DNA from: Taudactylus pleione
Taxonomy: Eukaryota; Chordata; Amphibia; Anura; Myobatrachidae
NCBI GenBank assembly: GCA_031769625.1
Contig: JAUIMM010000483.1
Coordinates: 6,144,001 to 6,208,000, forward strand
Direction of reading: 5' to 3'
Length of the DNA: 64,000 nucleotides
Notes under the pieces: generated by a model
Database searches by the model: none
The model's input: only the letters and a program-made list of their open reading frames with translations
Told to the model about the DNA's origin: nothing
Shown here: positions 44,289 through 55,665 of the stretch, piece by piece
Layout of the letters: every line of letters starts with the position of its first letter
Numbering within the stretch: the stretch's first letter is position 1
Translations under genes and position numbers: made by a program

Positions 44289-44670
44289 AGGGCCTGATTC
44301 AAAGTTGGATGCAGCGTCAATGTCAGACGCAAGCAGATGATTTTTTCAGTCTGTGCATGCGTCCCGATAGTTACCGCCGGGGGGAAGCAAAACGAATTTG
44401 GATGCAGAGAGAGGAAAATTCAGAAGGTGTTTAGCAAGATGAGGGCATGTCGCGGGCATGTCGAGGGCATGTCGCGGGTGGCGACTGCTCCAGTTTCCGC
44501 AGTTGCACCGATTTCTGCGTCCTCGTTCAGACGGACATTCTTCGCCTCCATAGTGCTGGTGCAGTGTCCGATGGTGGGCTGATGTGCGACCGATGGTCTG
44601 TCTTTGTACGCACAGCTGCAGATCAACGTCGCAGACGATGGCCGTCTATCCACAAAACCCATCAGCTAAA
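44289..44670. mobile_element. Harbinger-family left end and body, right end unresolved
   Basis: Begins GGGCCTGATTCAAAGTTGGA directly after TCA. CG-rich interior with CATGTCGCGGGCATGTCG (short direct repeats at 44445-44480). No clear CTGAATCAGGCCC end. Confidence 0.5.
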
Positions 44671-46948
44671 GCATTAGCATAAAGCAGGAGTCCCAGCGGC
44701 ATTATCATCCACCTCTGAACCAAGCCCTCGGTCTACTAACTGTGCTGGTGGCCTGTCAGGGGGTGTTTCAAGAGAGAAGAGGGCCCGTTTGCAGTCTTTG
44801 TCCACGGCCCCCTCCTCTCTCTCCAGTGGCCAGCTGCGCACTGAGCGCAGTGCCGCACTGGTAGACACTGGGCACTAGACTGACCCCCAGAGTCTACAGC
44901 GCATGGGCAGGTCACCCAGAAAATGGCGCAGTGCAAAACCTTGGGAAAATGGCCGCGGCTGCCATTTTACAGGTGATTTTGACAGTGCTGATAACGATGC
45001 TGAAGTGGGGCTCTGGCGGTGGAGTTGAAAATATGGATGCAGGGTGTGCAGTGTGGGCCAGCACTGCATCCATGGGCCCGTGTGCCCCGCACACCCTGCA
45101 CCCATTATAGAAATGGGTGGCCTGTGCAGATTACTATGTCCTGGTTATACATTCCAATGTAATAGGATCTGTAAAGCAAAGGATTTAGGGCCTCAGTCTG
45201 TCATGCCAGCCTGCTCACTGTACACTTGCCGTCTTTCAGTAAAGTAGTAGCTAATGCACAATAACAGGTTTAAAATGATCAAAGTAGAATTAGCAACTGA
45301 AAAACTATCATCAATTAGTCATATAAAAGAATTACAGTTCATAAATAATTTTGATGCCTATAAGAACTTCACTTCCTGGCGTATCGGCCATAATCTTTGT
45401 AGCCTGATTTATTTACAGTGAGACAGAAAAAAAATACCAATTATTAAACAAGTTTCTTACATATTTAAAAGATGAGATGTTTTATTCACAATGCATTGCT
45501 CAGCTAGGATGCACATGCTTCTGCAATCACTCCTGGCATTTTGGCCGCTTGAAAACACCCTTTACTATTGTGGATCATAATTTATATATCCCCTCTTCTT
45601 TTGAGAGCAGCGCTGTTTTGTACAGCAGAGGGGTGGGGCCTTATGCGCTATGGGTGGTGCTGTTGGAATATAACAGCAGCTGATGGCTAAGTATTGTTTG
45701 AGAAGCTGTAATGCAGGGGCATAGTGCTATTTATGAAGCTGTTTCTCTGTTTTAGAATATTCTGGTAAATCCTCCATATGGTGAATTTTACACGTAATGG
45801 CCACATCAAAGTTTACCCATCATCTCTCTCTGCTTGTTTGATGCTTGTACGATGCTTGTACAAAGAAGCATGTTCTTTGATAGGTCATGGGACCAGACGC
45901 ATGACAAAAGAAGAGCCCAAGTAATCTTACGGTGAAATCTGCAGAGTGTGTGTGAGTAATTGAACACTGTATTTCAAAGGGAGTAAATAAAAAAGTAAGT
46001 CTGTAAGCTTAAAGTTTAAACTAGCAGTGGCTAAACGGAATGTTATGTAAATTTAAGGTTAAAATGCTGCTATCCAGACATGACTTGTTGGGATGATTAC
46101 TACAGACAAACCAGAGGTTAATAACCAAAAATGGGATAATAAGGAAAGACAGACATGAGCAACCATAAGATCATTAGTTGTAGATGATCAGCTAATACAC
46201 GTAAGTTAGGAGACTACCATAAAGGTGCAAGAAAGAAACTAAAGCAAATAATATTTAACATATGACATGCAAGAGCATATAAATGGAATGCTAGAGACAG
46301 TAGTGCAACTTCGGTCAAAAGGTGAGGATACAAAGTGTAAATAAGTGTTATCCATACTTCCACAGTATGCTGTCTGATTCATACTGAACAGTGCGCTGAT
46401 TAACACCTTGGAGGCAAGACTTGAATTGAAAATAACACTTGACTTTATAAATACCAGGCTTATAGATGCACCCGATAATAAGTAATAAGGACAATAGGAC
46501 AGAATAGATCGACCCATTTTAACCACAGAATGTGGTGATATGCTCTTATTGGTATTCCTTATGTGAATGTGATGTATGAATAAATCGTGTTCATTTTTCT
46601 GACTATATTGCACCATTTTTTCTGGGTTTTTACTCATTTTGAGATATTTATTCGTTTATGTGGAGTAAGATTGAATATACAGAAAAAAGAAAAAACAAAG
46701 CAAAAAGCCTGGACTATTGAAAAGTCTTCAAATAACGAAAGTAAGACTCACACACGTTTCATCTCTAAGCGTTTTTATGCCCCATCATGGGACATTTATT
46801 TTGTGCTCAGTATTATGTGGAGTACATGAAGGCTCCTTTTGTCTTGTGGGCAGCTATTTACAGTGTGGTGCACAGTGTTGATTTTTTACTTTCTCGTTTT
46901 ATGCACAAATATGGCGAGTGAATCTTTCAAAGCTACAGAAGGTCAGTT
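44671..46948. other. Unassigned; GC-rich patch 44690-45110, then AT-rich DNA
   Basis: The GC-rich patch has short open frames but no domain; it includes an inverted pair around GCAGGGTGTG/CACACCCTGC (about 45038 and 45089). From 45240 to 46948 nothing is recognised. A 132-codon minus-strand frame at 46239-46637 has no recognisable domain. Confidence 0.35.
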
Positions 46949-47588
46949 CAGGGCCGTAACTAAGGGTGAACGAGCAGTGTCTTCACAGAGAGCACAGGGC
47001 TTTGGGGCGGCACAATCACTGCCCTGTGGCCCTTGCTTCTGGCTAGCAGGAGCCCCGGAACGGCACCCTGAAACCAGCATCGCTGCTGCAGTGCCCGCAG
47101 GATGCTCTGTCTAGTGCTGCACTTCCCGATGTTGGCGGCCCCCTCTGCAGGACATCATGGCATCATTTGCTTATAGGGCAGGGTCGGCAAATATAACCGT
47201 TTTTCAAATATGGATATTAGATGCATGCCTAAAAAAGGGGTGTGGCCTCATGGGCCGCCATCAGAAATTGCGTGGCAGATAGCTCTGGGTGTAAGGTGTC
47301 TGACTGCCATGTAAGAGGTGATGGGTTTGAGTCCCAGTTATGACAGTATTTTTAAATGTGTGTGTAAATAAAAGAGGACGTGACTGAAGGTGCTTGGGGA
47401 GGTGGCCAGATGGAGTGGGAGTCAGCCAGGGAGGAGATAGAGGCTGCCAGGAGATGCCGAGGAGAAAAGAAGAGGAAGCTACAAGTGAGAATGATTATGA
47501 ACAGAAAATTGACAGGTCCGAAGAGCGCCCCCTACCGTGCAGTGCTCTGTGCCATGGCACATGTAGCACCACCATAGTTACGGCCCTG
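46949..47588. mobile_element. hAT-type non-autonomous element, 640 bp
   Basis: Terminal repeats CAGGGCCGTAACTAAGG and, complemented, CAGGGCCGTAACTATGG. This is a common hAT terminus. I could not match the 8-bp flanks. It contains a tRNA-like segment at 47275-47340. Confidence 0.75.
47275..47340 (+). ncRNA. tRNA-like segment, probably SINE head or tRNA pseudogene
   Basis: The order is that of a tRNA: TAGCTCTGGGTGTAAGGTG (A-box-like), GACTGCCATGT (anticodon-arm-like), then GGGTTTGAGTCCC (B box, one change from GGTTCGANTCC). The acceptor stem does not pair well and there is no clean cloverleaf, so it is not a functional tRNA call. Confidence 0.5.
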
Positions 47589-48420
47589 CACATTGATGGT
47601 TGTTGATAAGGTCAGGAACAACAAGTCACATGCCAAGGGAATAGAAACTTTTTTCATGGAACGTGACCTGTCTCTAAAGAAGCGTGAAAATCACCTCTCT
47701 CCTGAGTTATAGATAATAACAGGTCTCCAATACAGTTAATTATTGCTCTGCCTTTAAATTTTCTTTACTTTAATATAATCTGACCTATGTATTATTCAAG
47801 AGCACAATCCCTTCTTTTATCCATTTTTAACAAACTGCTTTCCCTATTTATACGTGTTATAATCCTCATTACGCTTCTTTGGAGTCAGGAACGGGCTTTT
47901 TATAATAACAGCAGGACGTAAATCACATAAATGCCCCGGAATACCTCAGAGCACTGTAGATATTATTTTCTCCATTAATCATTAATAAATGTGCACATTT
48001 TTTGTATGAATTGATGGGATGTACCGGGCTTCAGTAACAACCTTAATCTGGGCCTCTGTGTTTGACAATGACAATGGGACGTTTAGACTATGTGAAGGTC
48101 CCGAAGCATTTCTAATTAATATAAGTGGCAGTAAACACTTTATCCTGGTATTATAGATGCTTTCATCCACTGACAAATATAACAGGAAGATTAAAAAAAA
48201 AAATCGCTATTTAACATCTTGTTAAATAATAGACTGTTGATAAGTGCCAGGCTGTAACAAGTTGTACATTCAGGACCTGGTTACTTATAGGAACATAGGG
48301 ATTCATATATTAACTATCCCAAAGTGCAATCATTTCATATCAGTGGCAGTGAAATCGACAGAGACATTAACTACACAGAAGCTATGTTCATGGAGGTTAG
48401 GGAGCACCTGTAACACAGAC
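47589..48420. other. Unassigned; possible conserved non-coding block 47700-48190
   Basis: AT-rich, no repeats shared with the window, no open frame of note. Confidence 0.3.
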
Positions 48421-48938
48421 GGGCCTATTAATCATACAAAAATGGCCCGTTAACCATGTCGAAATGCTAGTTTCTGCATTTTTACAAATTACCGGGCCAT
48501 TCATCATCAAGGGTCCGAACAGGACCACCTGATATTCAGCAAACTCCGAAAACTGAACGTTTTTAGAGTTTGTCTGCGAGAACAAGCGCCATCTTCATAT
48601 GGCGCTTGCTCTGGTGGACCAGCTCCCTCCTATGGGAAGTAGTTCCGGGGATGCGAAGAGGGATCCGAGCGGAATCCTCCGCCGCCTCCTCACTGGCTCC
48701 CCAGCGGCTTTGAGCATGTGTTAACTCGGGCCACGCATTCGCAGAAGCCGCCCGCGGGGACAGGTGAGTAACGCAACTACTTCTGTAGCTGCACTACTAA
48801 TCGTGGGGACAGCTGCTTTTCGGAGCAGCTATCCCCGCACCAGAGCAATTATGAATTGTTTCAGTGTTAAGTAACCCATGCGGCGTGGTGAATACTTCAT
48901 CAATAGGTGCCATACGGCCCCCGATGATGAATAGGCCC
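48421..48938. mobile_element. Non-autonomous DNA element with GGGCCTATTMATCAT ends
   Basis: The left end GGGCCTATTAATCAT pairs with the complement of ATGATGAATAGGCCC at the right. Internal stem at about 48585-48615 (AAGCGCCATC/TATGGCGCTT). CG content is high, as in the Harbinger-derived MITEs, but the ends differ. Confidence 0.65.
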
Positions 48939-49062
48939 CTGAATGAAAGATGTATGGTCATTTATTTAATGCCAAAGGTCAGAATCCTGGTTCCAGAATC
49001 CCGAAGGCTCCGATCCGACGGTGAGTACTAAGGTTAGAGTTAGGCCCTAGGGGGAGGGTTAG

Positions 49063-49928
49063 CAGAGCCACAACTAGGGGGGGCTAGAGGTGCACGTGCA
49101 CCGGGTGCCGGAATGCAGGGGGTGAAAAAGGGCTGACTCACGGTGGCTTGGGGGCTGCAGATTCAGAAAACGGTCATCCAAAAATGGCCATCGCCAAGGA
49201 GGAGACAGATGCTAGAGGTCCTTACTGGACCTCTAGTGTCTGTCTCCTCCTTGGTGGCGGCCATTTTTGGTTGGCCATTTTCATCAGATTCCATGCGGAC
49301 TAGCCGTCTGCATGGACTCTGCTGAAAATGGCCATCCAAAAAGGCATGACGAGCATGAAACCCCCTGGCAACGAGCATGAAATCCCCTGTCAACGACCAT
49401 GTAACCCCCTGTCAACGAGCATGTAACCCCATGGCAACGAGCATGTAACCCCATGGCAACGAGCATAAACCCCATGGCAATGAGCATGTAACCCCTGGCA
49501 ACAAGCATAAACCCAATAGCAACGAGCATGAAACCCCTGGCAACGAACATGAAACCCCCTGGCAACAAGCATGAAACCCCCTGGCAACGAGCATGAAACC
49601 CCCTGCCCACAATCATGGAACCACTGGTAATGATCACAAAACACCTGACAATGGGCAGGTAATTTTAAAGTAATTAGAAGCCTTACTGTGGGGCATAAAA
49701 TGGTGTCAGGCAAATATGTAAGTGGCACTTTGGTAATAGGCATTACAGTGTGTGGCATAATGTGTAATGGGCATTATGGTGTGTGGAATAATGTGAGTCA
49801 CTATACCAAGGATATCTGACTAGTGCACTGCCTTATGGAGGAGCAAGGACAAAATCCAGGTATGGGAAGGGAGGGGGCGCAAAATTAATGCCTTGCACTG
49901 GGTGACAGATATCCTAGTTTCGGCTGTG
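49063..49928. mobile_element. hAT-type non-autonomous element, about 865 bp
   Basis: Ends CAGAGCCACAACTAGGGGGG and, complemented, CACAGCCGAAACTAGG, with GGGTTAG on both sides (about 49056-49062 and 49929-49935). The interior carries a palindrome at about 49165-49345 (GGAGGAGACAGATGCTAGAG and its partner) and a minisatellite. Confidence 0.75.
49345..49640. repeat. Minisatellite (AACCCCCTGGCAACGAGCATG)
   Basis: About 14 units of 20-22 bp inside the hAT element. Long minus-strand frames here are compositional. Confidence 0.9.
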
Positions 49929-50579
49929 GGGTTAGGCTCCAGGAGGGGAGGGTTAGGTTTAGGCTGCAGGAGGGGAGGGTTAGGGGTAGGGATAGAAGGG
50001 TCACAACACTTGCCAGCATGCGTGGGATTTCCAACCATCTGCATTATCAGCACCGGGATTGTGTACCCAACCCGTAGTTTTGTTGTATTCAGCCTTTAAG
50101 AGTCTATTACAAACGAGCTATCAGCAAAAGCGATCTGCATTCTCTAGAAGATACAGTGTTATCGTACAGGACACAATACAAGCTTTACAAGCCATAAGCC
50201 AAGATTTACAAAGGCAGGAAGATTTCTGACCCTGCTTTTGACTATAACAACCATCTGTTCCCACATGTAGCCTGTGGTCTGTGACTGTTATTTATTCATC
50301 CTTCAGTATCTTTATAATATGTCTTTGAGTTTCAGCCTTCAGTCTTGTTATTGACTTTGGAGAATAAAAAGCAAAGCAGATAAAGCTATCGGAAGGAGCC
50401 CTGTCTTGACCTCATTGATGCCCCTGGAGTGTACCGGCTTTGATATACTGACACAGAACCCTGCGGTCTTCCTGACAGATGCCACAATACTTGTAGTAAA
50501 CACAAACTCCTCAGCGCCTCTGGGATCCCGTCAATATGAGAACCAAATCCTGCATCATTTGACTATATCTGAGCACATT

Positions 50580-50758
50580 GGGGGAGATGTACTAAACTCT
50601 GGAAAGTGATACATTGGAGAGTGATAAACTACCAGCCATTCAGCTCCTAACTGTCATGTTACAGGCTGTGTTTGAAAAATGACATTTAGGAGCTGCTTGG
50701 TTGGCAGTTTATCACTCTCCAATTGATCAATTTCCAGAGCTTAGTACATCTGCCCCAT
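50580..50758. mobile_element. Foldback MITE, 179 bp
   Basis: GGGGGAGATGTACTAAACTC pairs with the right end; the inner CAGCTCCTAACTGTCATGTT and its complement are shared with 41994-42116. Confidence 0.85.
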
Positions 50759-50949
50759 TAAGAGAATGTTCAGATGTAAAATCACGGGTAAGGGCTCCAA
50801 ATAAACCCAGGTAATTTGTTTTTTTTTTAAGGAGTGAATAGTAATATAACGGAGGTTTGGGCTAGAACCGAGGGCATATAAAATTCTAGTCAGGGATAGA
50901 GGGGGTTAATAAAGTTAAAGATGTTTGATTTTTGTTTGACAGCAGGTAG

Positions 50950-51685
50950 GCAGATGTGATAGGGCGATAGGTTAGGGGACGTGTTATGTGAGAGGGTGTG
51001 GTGATAGGATAAGAGGTTAGGGGGCGTGTTATGTGAGAGGATGTGGTGATAGGATGAGAGGTATTAGGGGGTGTGTTATGTGAGAGGATGTGGTGATAGG
51101 ATGAGAGGTTAGGGGGCGTGTTATGTGAGAGGGTGTGGTGATAGGATGAGAGGTTAGGGGGCATGTTATGTGAGAGGATGTGGTGATAGGATGAGAGGTT
51201 TTAGGGGGCGTGTTATGTGAGAGGATGTGATGATAGGATGAGAGGTTAGGGGGCGTGTTATGTGAGAGGGTGTGGTGATAGGATAAGAGGTTAGGGGGCG
51301 TGTTATGTGAGAGGATGTGGTGATAGGATGAGAGGTTTTAGGGGGCGTGTTATGTGAGAGGATGTGGTGATAGGATGAGAGGTTAGGGGGGGTGTTATGT
51401 GAGAGGATGTGGTGATAGGATGAGAGGTTAGGGGGCGTGTTATGTGAGAGGATGTGGTGATAGGATGAGAGGTTAGGGGGCGTGTTATGTGAGAGGGTGT
51501 GGTGATAGGATGAGAGGTTAGGGGGCGTGTTATGTGAGAGGGTGTGGTGATAGGATGAGAGGTTAGGGGGCGTGTTATGTGAGAGGGTGTGGTGATAGGA
51601 TGAGAGGTTAGGGGGCGTGTTATGTGAGAGGGTGTGGTGATAGGATGAGAGGTTAGGGGGCGTGTTATGTGAGAGGGTGTGGGGA
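50950..51685. repeat. 45-bp tandem array, about 16 units
   Basis: Units contain GATAGGATGAGAGGTTAGGG and GGCGTGTTATGTGAGAGG. Variants (GGATG for GGGTG, AGGTTTTAGG) recur. As 45 is a multiple of three, long minus-strand frames remain open. The array ends just before the DIRS-like element. Confidence 0.95.
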
Positions 51686-52063
51686 ATCTGCCTCTTTGAA
51701 TTTGATCTGCAGCAAGGGAAGTGCAGTTTTGTTGTCAGATCTATTCTTGGATTTATGTACATTTGATTCTTTCTTATCTTTCTTTATTCTCTCCCTGTTC
51801 TTATTCTCTTATTCCATCTCTATACCTATCCTCTTCCCTACTCTGAGCATTATGAATCGCCCCCATTGTGCGCGCTCGGTACCCACCGGTCTTTCCGACG
51901 GTACCGGGTGCGGCACACCATCTACACGCAGGTCACAATAGCCCAGCAGGGTGAAGACGGGGGGCGGAGCTGGAGGGGGCGGAGCCAGTGCCTGCACAGT
52001 GACAGGCAGGTTGATGCTCCCTCTCCTTTGCTGCCCTCTGATCCTAGCAGCAGGGATTCGGAC

Positions 52064-53364
52064 ATGGGGTCACCCATGTCTGTGGTTGCCAGCTCCCCCA
52101 GGCCTGGGGGGGTGGCAACTGCGCAGGCAAACACCTTGCCTGCGGGGTCTGTGGCATCTGGGAGTGCTTCCTTATTGGATGCTGGGGCCATTGCCGGACT
52201 GCTGGTGTCTGTGGCGGGTGCACTGACACCGCTTTTGACCCAGCAGCCCGGAAATGCTGCCGACACTGGAGGCCCTTCTGCGTCGGCGGCGTCTGCTTTG
52301 CAGACGCAGCTTGGCCCTCTGGTGCAGCAGTTAGGCAGGATTTGCGGCCTTTCCCTCGCTCCGATGCCCGCAGCTCCCTCTGTATCTTTCGCTCACTCTG
52401 CTGTCTCCCTTCCTCAGCCCAATCAGGCTGCGGACACAGTCAGTGCACACGATGCTGCCTCAGTCTCTTCTTTAACAGACGAAAGTCTGGAGGAGGTACC
52501 AGTGGTCGCAGCCCCGACCAGAAGCACAGCGGCTGACGTCACAGTTAGCGCAGGTACTGGAGTCACCAATGCCATGGTCGGTCCTTCCGGTGAGTCTGCC
52601 AGTTCATCTGACTGCGGGACTAGTTCCATTTCCTCCTCCTCTTCAAGCGATAGTTCGAGTAAGGCTGGGCGTAAACGGGCCCAGAGGTCTCGTAGACGTC
52701 GCTCACGTCGTCGAAGGCATTCTAGCGAACGGTCCTCAGGGAGTAGTACCAGTGTAGATCGAGGAGCAGTCACTAGAGGTATGTGTACCAGGGTTAAGCA
52801 GCGAATCAAAAAAGGGCGCTACGTAGACATGTTCACCCTTACAGCTACGGCGAAAAAAGCACTTGCGACCGCAAATGCAAAAGGGGGTATTGGGCTAGAG
52901 GCCTATAAGTCCTACACTAATTTGATATCTGGGTTTTGTGTGTTTTCGGCTTGCTATCTTAAATCAAGGCCGTCCGAGTACCTTAACGTGATTCGTTATT
53001 TGCACCTGATACACGGCCTATTCAAGTCCTCACGGGGTATGGCGTGGCGTCAATACGATTAGGAGTTTCATCGCAAACAGGATCTGATCAAGGTCATGGA
53101 CCTAGGTTGTAAGGATGTTGAGGTGTGGATGGAGGTGACGCAGCCTACACGCGTCCTTTCTGATCAGTTCCTTGGGCAGCCAGTTCAACCCTCGTCCCCC
53201 TCGGCACCCAGGGCAGCCAGTGGAGGGCAGAACAAGTGTAAGTGTTACGCGTACAATAACGGGAATGGTACCCTGGGAAACAGGTGTCGTTTTCGACACC
53301 AGTGCCTTCGCTGTGGCGCAACACACCCCAGAAAGCACTGCTCCCGTAGCCCAGGAGGGGCTCA
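52064..53364 (+). pseudogene. DIRS gag-like protein, interrupted
   Basis: From ATG 52064 (upstream codons are also open). A Ser/Ala/Pro-rich N-terminal half is followed by a Ser run and a strongly basic stretch (RRRRSRRRRHSSERSSGS), then a helical region with RGMCTRVKQRIKKGRYVDMF and SEYLNVIRYLHLIHGLFKSS. The cysteine-rich end CKCYAYNNGNGTLGN with HQCLRCGATHPRKHC is typical of DIRS gag. An in-frame TAG at 53060-53062 breaks it, and the frame continues to the MITE insertion at 53365. Confidence 0.8.
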
Positions 53365-53917
53365 GGGCCTGATTCAGACACCGCTCACGAGCGCTGAGCG
53401 CTCGCAAGCGGGTCGATGGTGCCCTAGTGTGCATGCGCACGACGGAGGGAGCTCCGTTGTGCGCATGCGCAAGACCCGCATAGCGAGAGCCAAGCTGTCG
53501 CTATGGGTCTTGCACCAAAGGGGGTGTGCTGTCGATGGTGAGTGACAGCACGCCCCCTTTGGTGAGCGTGCCGGGGGCATTGCTGCCCAGACAGAGGCGT
53601 TCCCATGGGAACGCCTACCGTCTGGGGCCGGCCCCACTGACATCACTAGTGATGTCAGTGGGAGTGCTTTTGGCTCAGATAGAACCAAAAGCACTCCAGG
53701 GCCTGTCGGCAGCGAGACCCTACCGCAGGGTCTCGTCGCAAAACCCGATGGTCGCGATGGTCTTGACCATCGCGACCATCTTTCTGGCCGCTCGCATAAG
53801 CTGTGGGTGGTCACCCACAGCTATGTGAGCCACCAGGAGGCCGCTCCATTTTTAGGTAGGAGGGCCCTGATTCAGAGCGAGCGCTCTGGTCAGAGCGTCC
53901 AGCTCTGAATCAGGCCC
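53365..53917. mobile_element. Hairpin-chain Harbinger MITE, copy 3 (inverse orientation)
   Basis: GGGCCTGATTCAGACACC to CTGAATCAGGCCC, flanked by TCA (53362-53364, 53918-53920). It has the same stems as copies 1 and 2 in reverse: 30-bp palindrome at 53633-53662 and GTGCTTTTGG/CCAAAAGCAC at about 53661-53697. Confidence 0.9.
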
Positions 53918-53983
53918 TCAGGCCGCTGCCACAACACCCTCTGTCAAGAGGGCAGGGGTAGGTAATTCTAAGTAGAGCATCAA

Positions 53984-55665
53984 CTCCCATCCGTCTCGAT
54001 GCCATGGCAAAATGGCTGGACTGGTATCCTGCGCGGGACGATGCCACTTTTTTGAGTAAGGGTTTTGCAGGGGGGTTTTAGCTTCCTATAATGCGATCTG
54101 TGGGTTCCGGGTCCACTAGGAATTTATGCTCAGCCTACGATTTGCCTCACGTACTTAAGGACAAGGTTATGAAGGAGGTCGGGCTGGGTCGCATGATTGG
54201 GCCTTTCATGCAACCTCCGATACCCGATCTTGTCCTCTCACCTGTGGGTGTTGTCCCCAAGAAGGCCCCCGGGAGTTACCGTTTAATTCAGCACCTGTCA
54301 CATCCATCAGGTAATTCGGTTAATGACGCCATAGAAGTTGAGGTCTGCCGTGTGCAGTACCAGTCATTCGACTGTGCATTACCTTTAGTTCGTGCAGGAG
54401 GTCTGGGTTCTTTGATGGCAAAAGTGGACATTAAGTCCGCTTTCAGATTGTTGACCCTGCATACAGAATCATTTTGTTTCATGGGGTATCGGTTGCCGGA
54501 TGGCTAGTACCTGGACAAATGTCTTCCTATGGGATGTTCGGTTTCCTGCGCGTTCTTCGAGCGTTTCAGTTTCTTTCTCCATTTGTGTGTCGCAGTGGGA
54601 TCTGGGGAGACGAGCATAGCGCATTACTTGGATGACTTCTTGTTCGTGGGTCCAGCCGGTTCGGAACGCTGGAATCGCCTCCTTTTTCATTGCAAGCACT
54701 CTTCTCGGAATTTGGAATTGGACAAGACTGAGGGCCCCGCTACTAAGTTGGTTTTCTTGGGTATTGAAAATGATACCTTGGAGGGTCTTTGCCAGCTGCT
54801 GCCGGACAAGGTGCGTCGCTTGCAGGATGCTCTCCTCCTAGTGTTAGCAGGGGGGAAGGTAACACTTCGTCAAGGTCAATCCTTGCTCGGTCTGTTTAAC
54901 TTCACGTGTCGCGTTATTCCAATGGGGAGGATTTTTTGTCGCAAGCTGCAGAGGGCCTTGGTAGGACTACGTCACCCGCACCATTTTCTGCGGCTGTCGG
55001 CTGAATTAAAACTGGACCTGGCGACCTTTTTGTGCGATTTCAATGGAGTGCGTGTCTGGTCTGTGGATCCTCAGCCTAATGCTTGCCTGCAGCTCTTCAC
55101 GGATGCTGCAGGATCCTCAGGTTTTGAATCTTTTTTGGGTGGTGACTGGTGTTTTTCGGTTTGGCCGGCGGAATGGGTGCAGGCAGGACTGACCAAGAAC
55201 TTGCTCCTGCTGGAACTGTTTCCCATAGTGGTGGCATTAGAGCTATGGTGTCATCGGTTGCATGACCATTCCATCTTGTTTTGGTGCAATAACCTGGGTG
55301 TAGTACATGCGATCAATAACCAAAGATCATCATCACTACCAGTGCTGCGTCTCCTTGCTTGGCTAGTCCTGCGTGCCTTGCAATTCAACGTACTGTTTAC
55401 AGCACGTCATGTGCCGGGTACTGACAATTCCATTGCAGATGCGCTCTCCAGGCAGGATTGGCAGAGGTTTCGTGAATTAGCACCGTACGCGGCATTGAGT
55501 GATGAGCCTTGTCCATTTATTGTTGGCAGATCATCAGACCAGATTGGAAGATCTCGCACGTCGGTCCTTGGCCCCACCTACGTTCACTGTCTACCAGACA
55601 TCTTGGCAACAGTGGGAGAACTTTTTGCAAGGACGGAGTTCATCAGGTATATCTCGTTATGCTAA
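53984..55665 (+). pseudogene. DIRS reverse transcriptase-RNase H
   Basis: The frame includes AMAKWLDWYPARDDATFL, then the RT fingers (VLSPVGVVPKKAPGSYRLIQ) and first catalytic region SLMAKVDIKSAFRLL. The active-site pair is in HYLDDFLFVG, followed by LVFLGIENDTL. RNase H follows with LFTDAAGSSGFESFLGG, LLLLELFPIVVALELW, NNLGVVHAINNQRS and RHVPGTDNSIADALSR. Two in-frame TAG codons (54079-54081 and 54505-54507) interrupt it; all pieces are in one frame. Catalytic residues are otherwise present. It would copy the RNA template in an active element. Confidence 0.9.

Larger units (their letters stand above)
48965..50060. mobile_element. GTTAGGG-rich repeat element interrupted by a hAT element
   Basis: The left piece 48965-49062 (CAGAATCCTGGTTCCAGAAT, then GTTAGAGTTAGGCCC) and right piece 49929-50060 (GGTTAGGCTCCAGGAGGGGA) belong together. 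The right piece has the same unit, inverted, as the 59.6-61.4 kb array. Confidence 0.6.

Noticed and set aside
46239..46637. 132-codon minus-strand frame
   Set aside because: No recognisable domain, no splice sites or poly(A) signal, AT-rich setting; could be chance.
47275..47340. Functional tRNA gene
   Set aside because: B-box-like word is good but the acceptor and anticodon arms do not pair well.
50886..51762. Minus-strand 198-codon frame with repeated TPPNLSSYHH
   Set aside because: Translation of the 45-bp tandem array.
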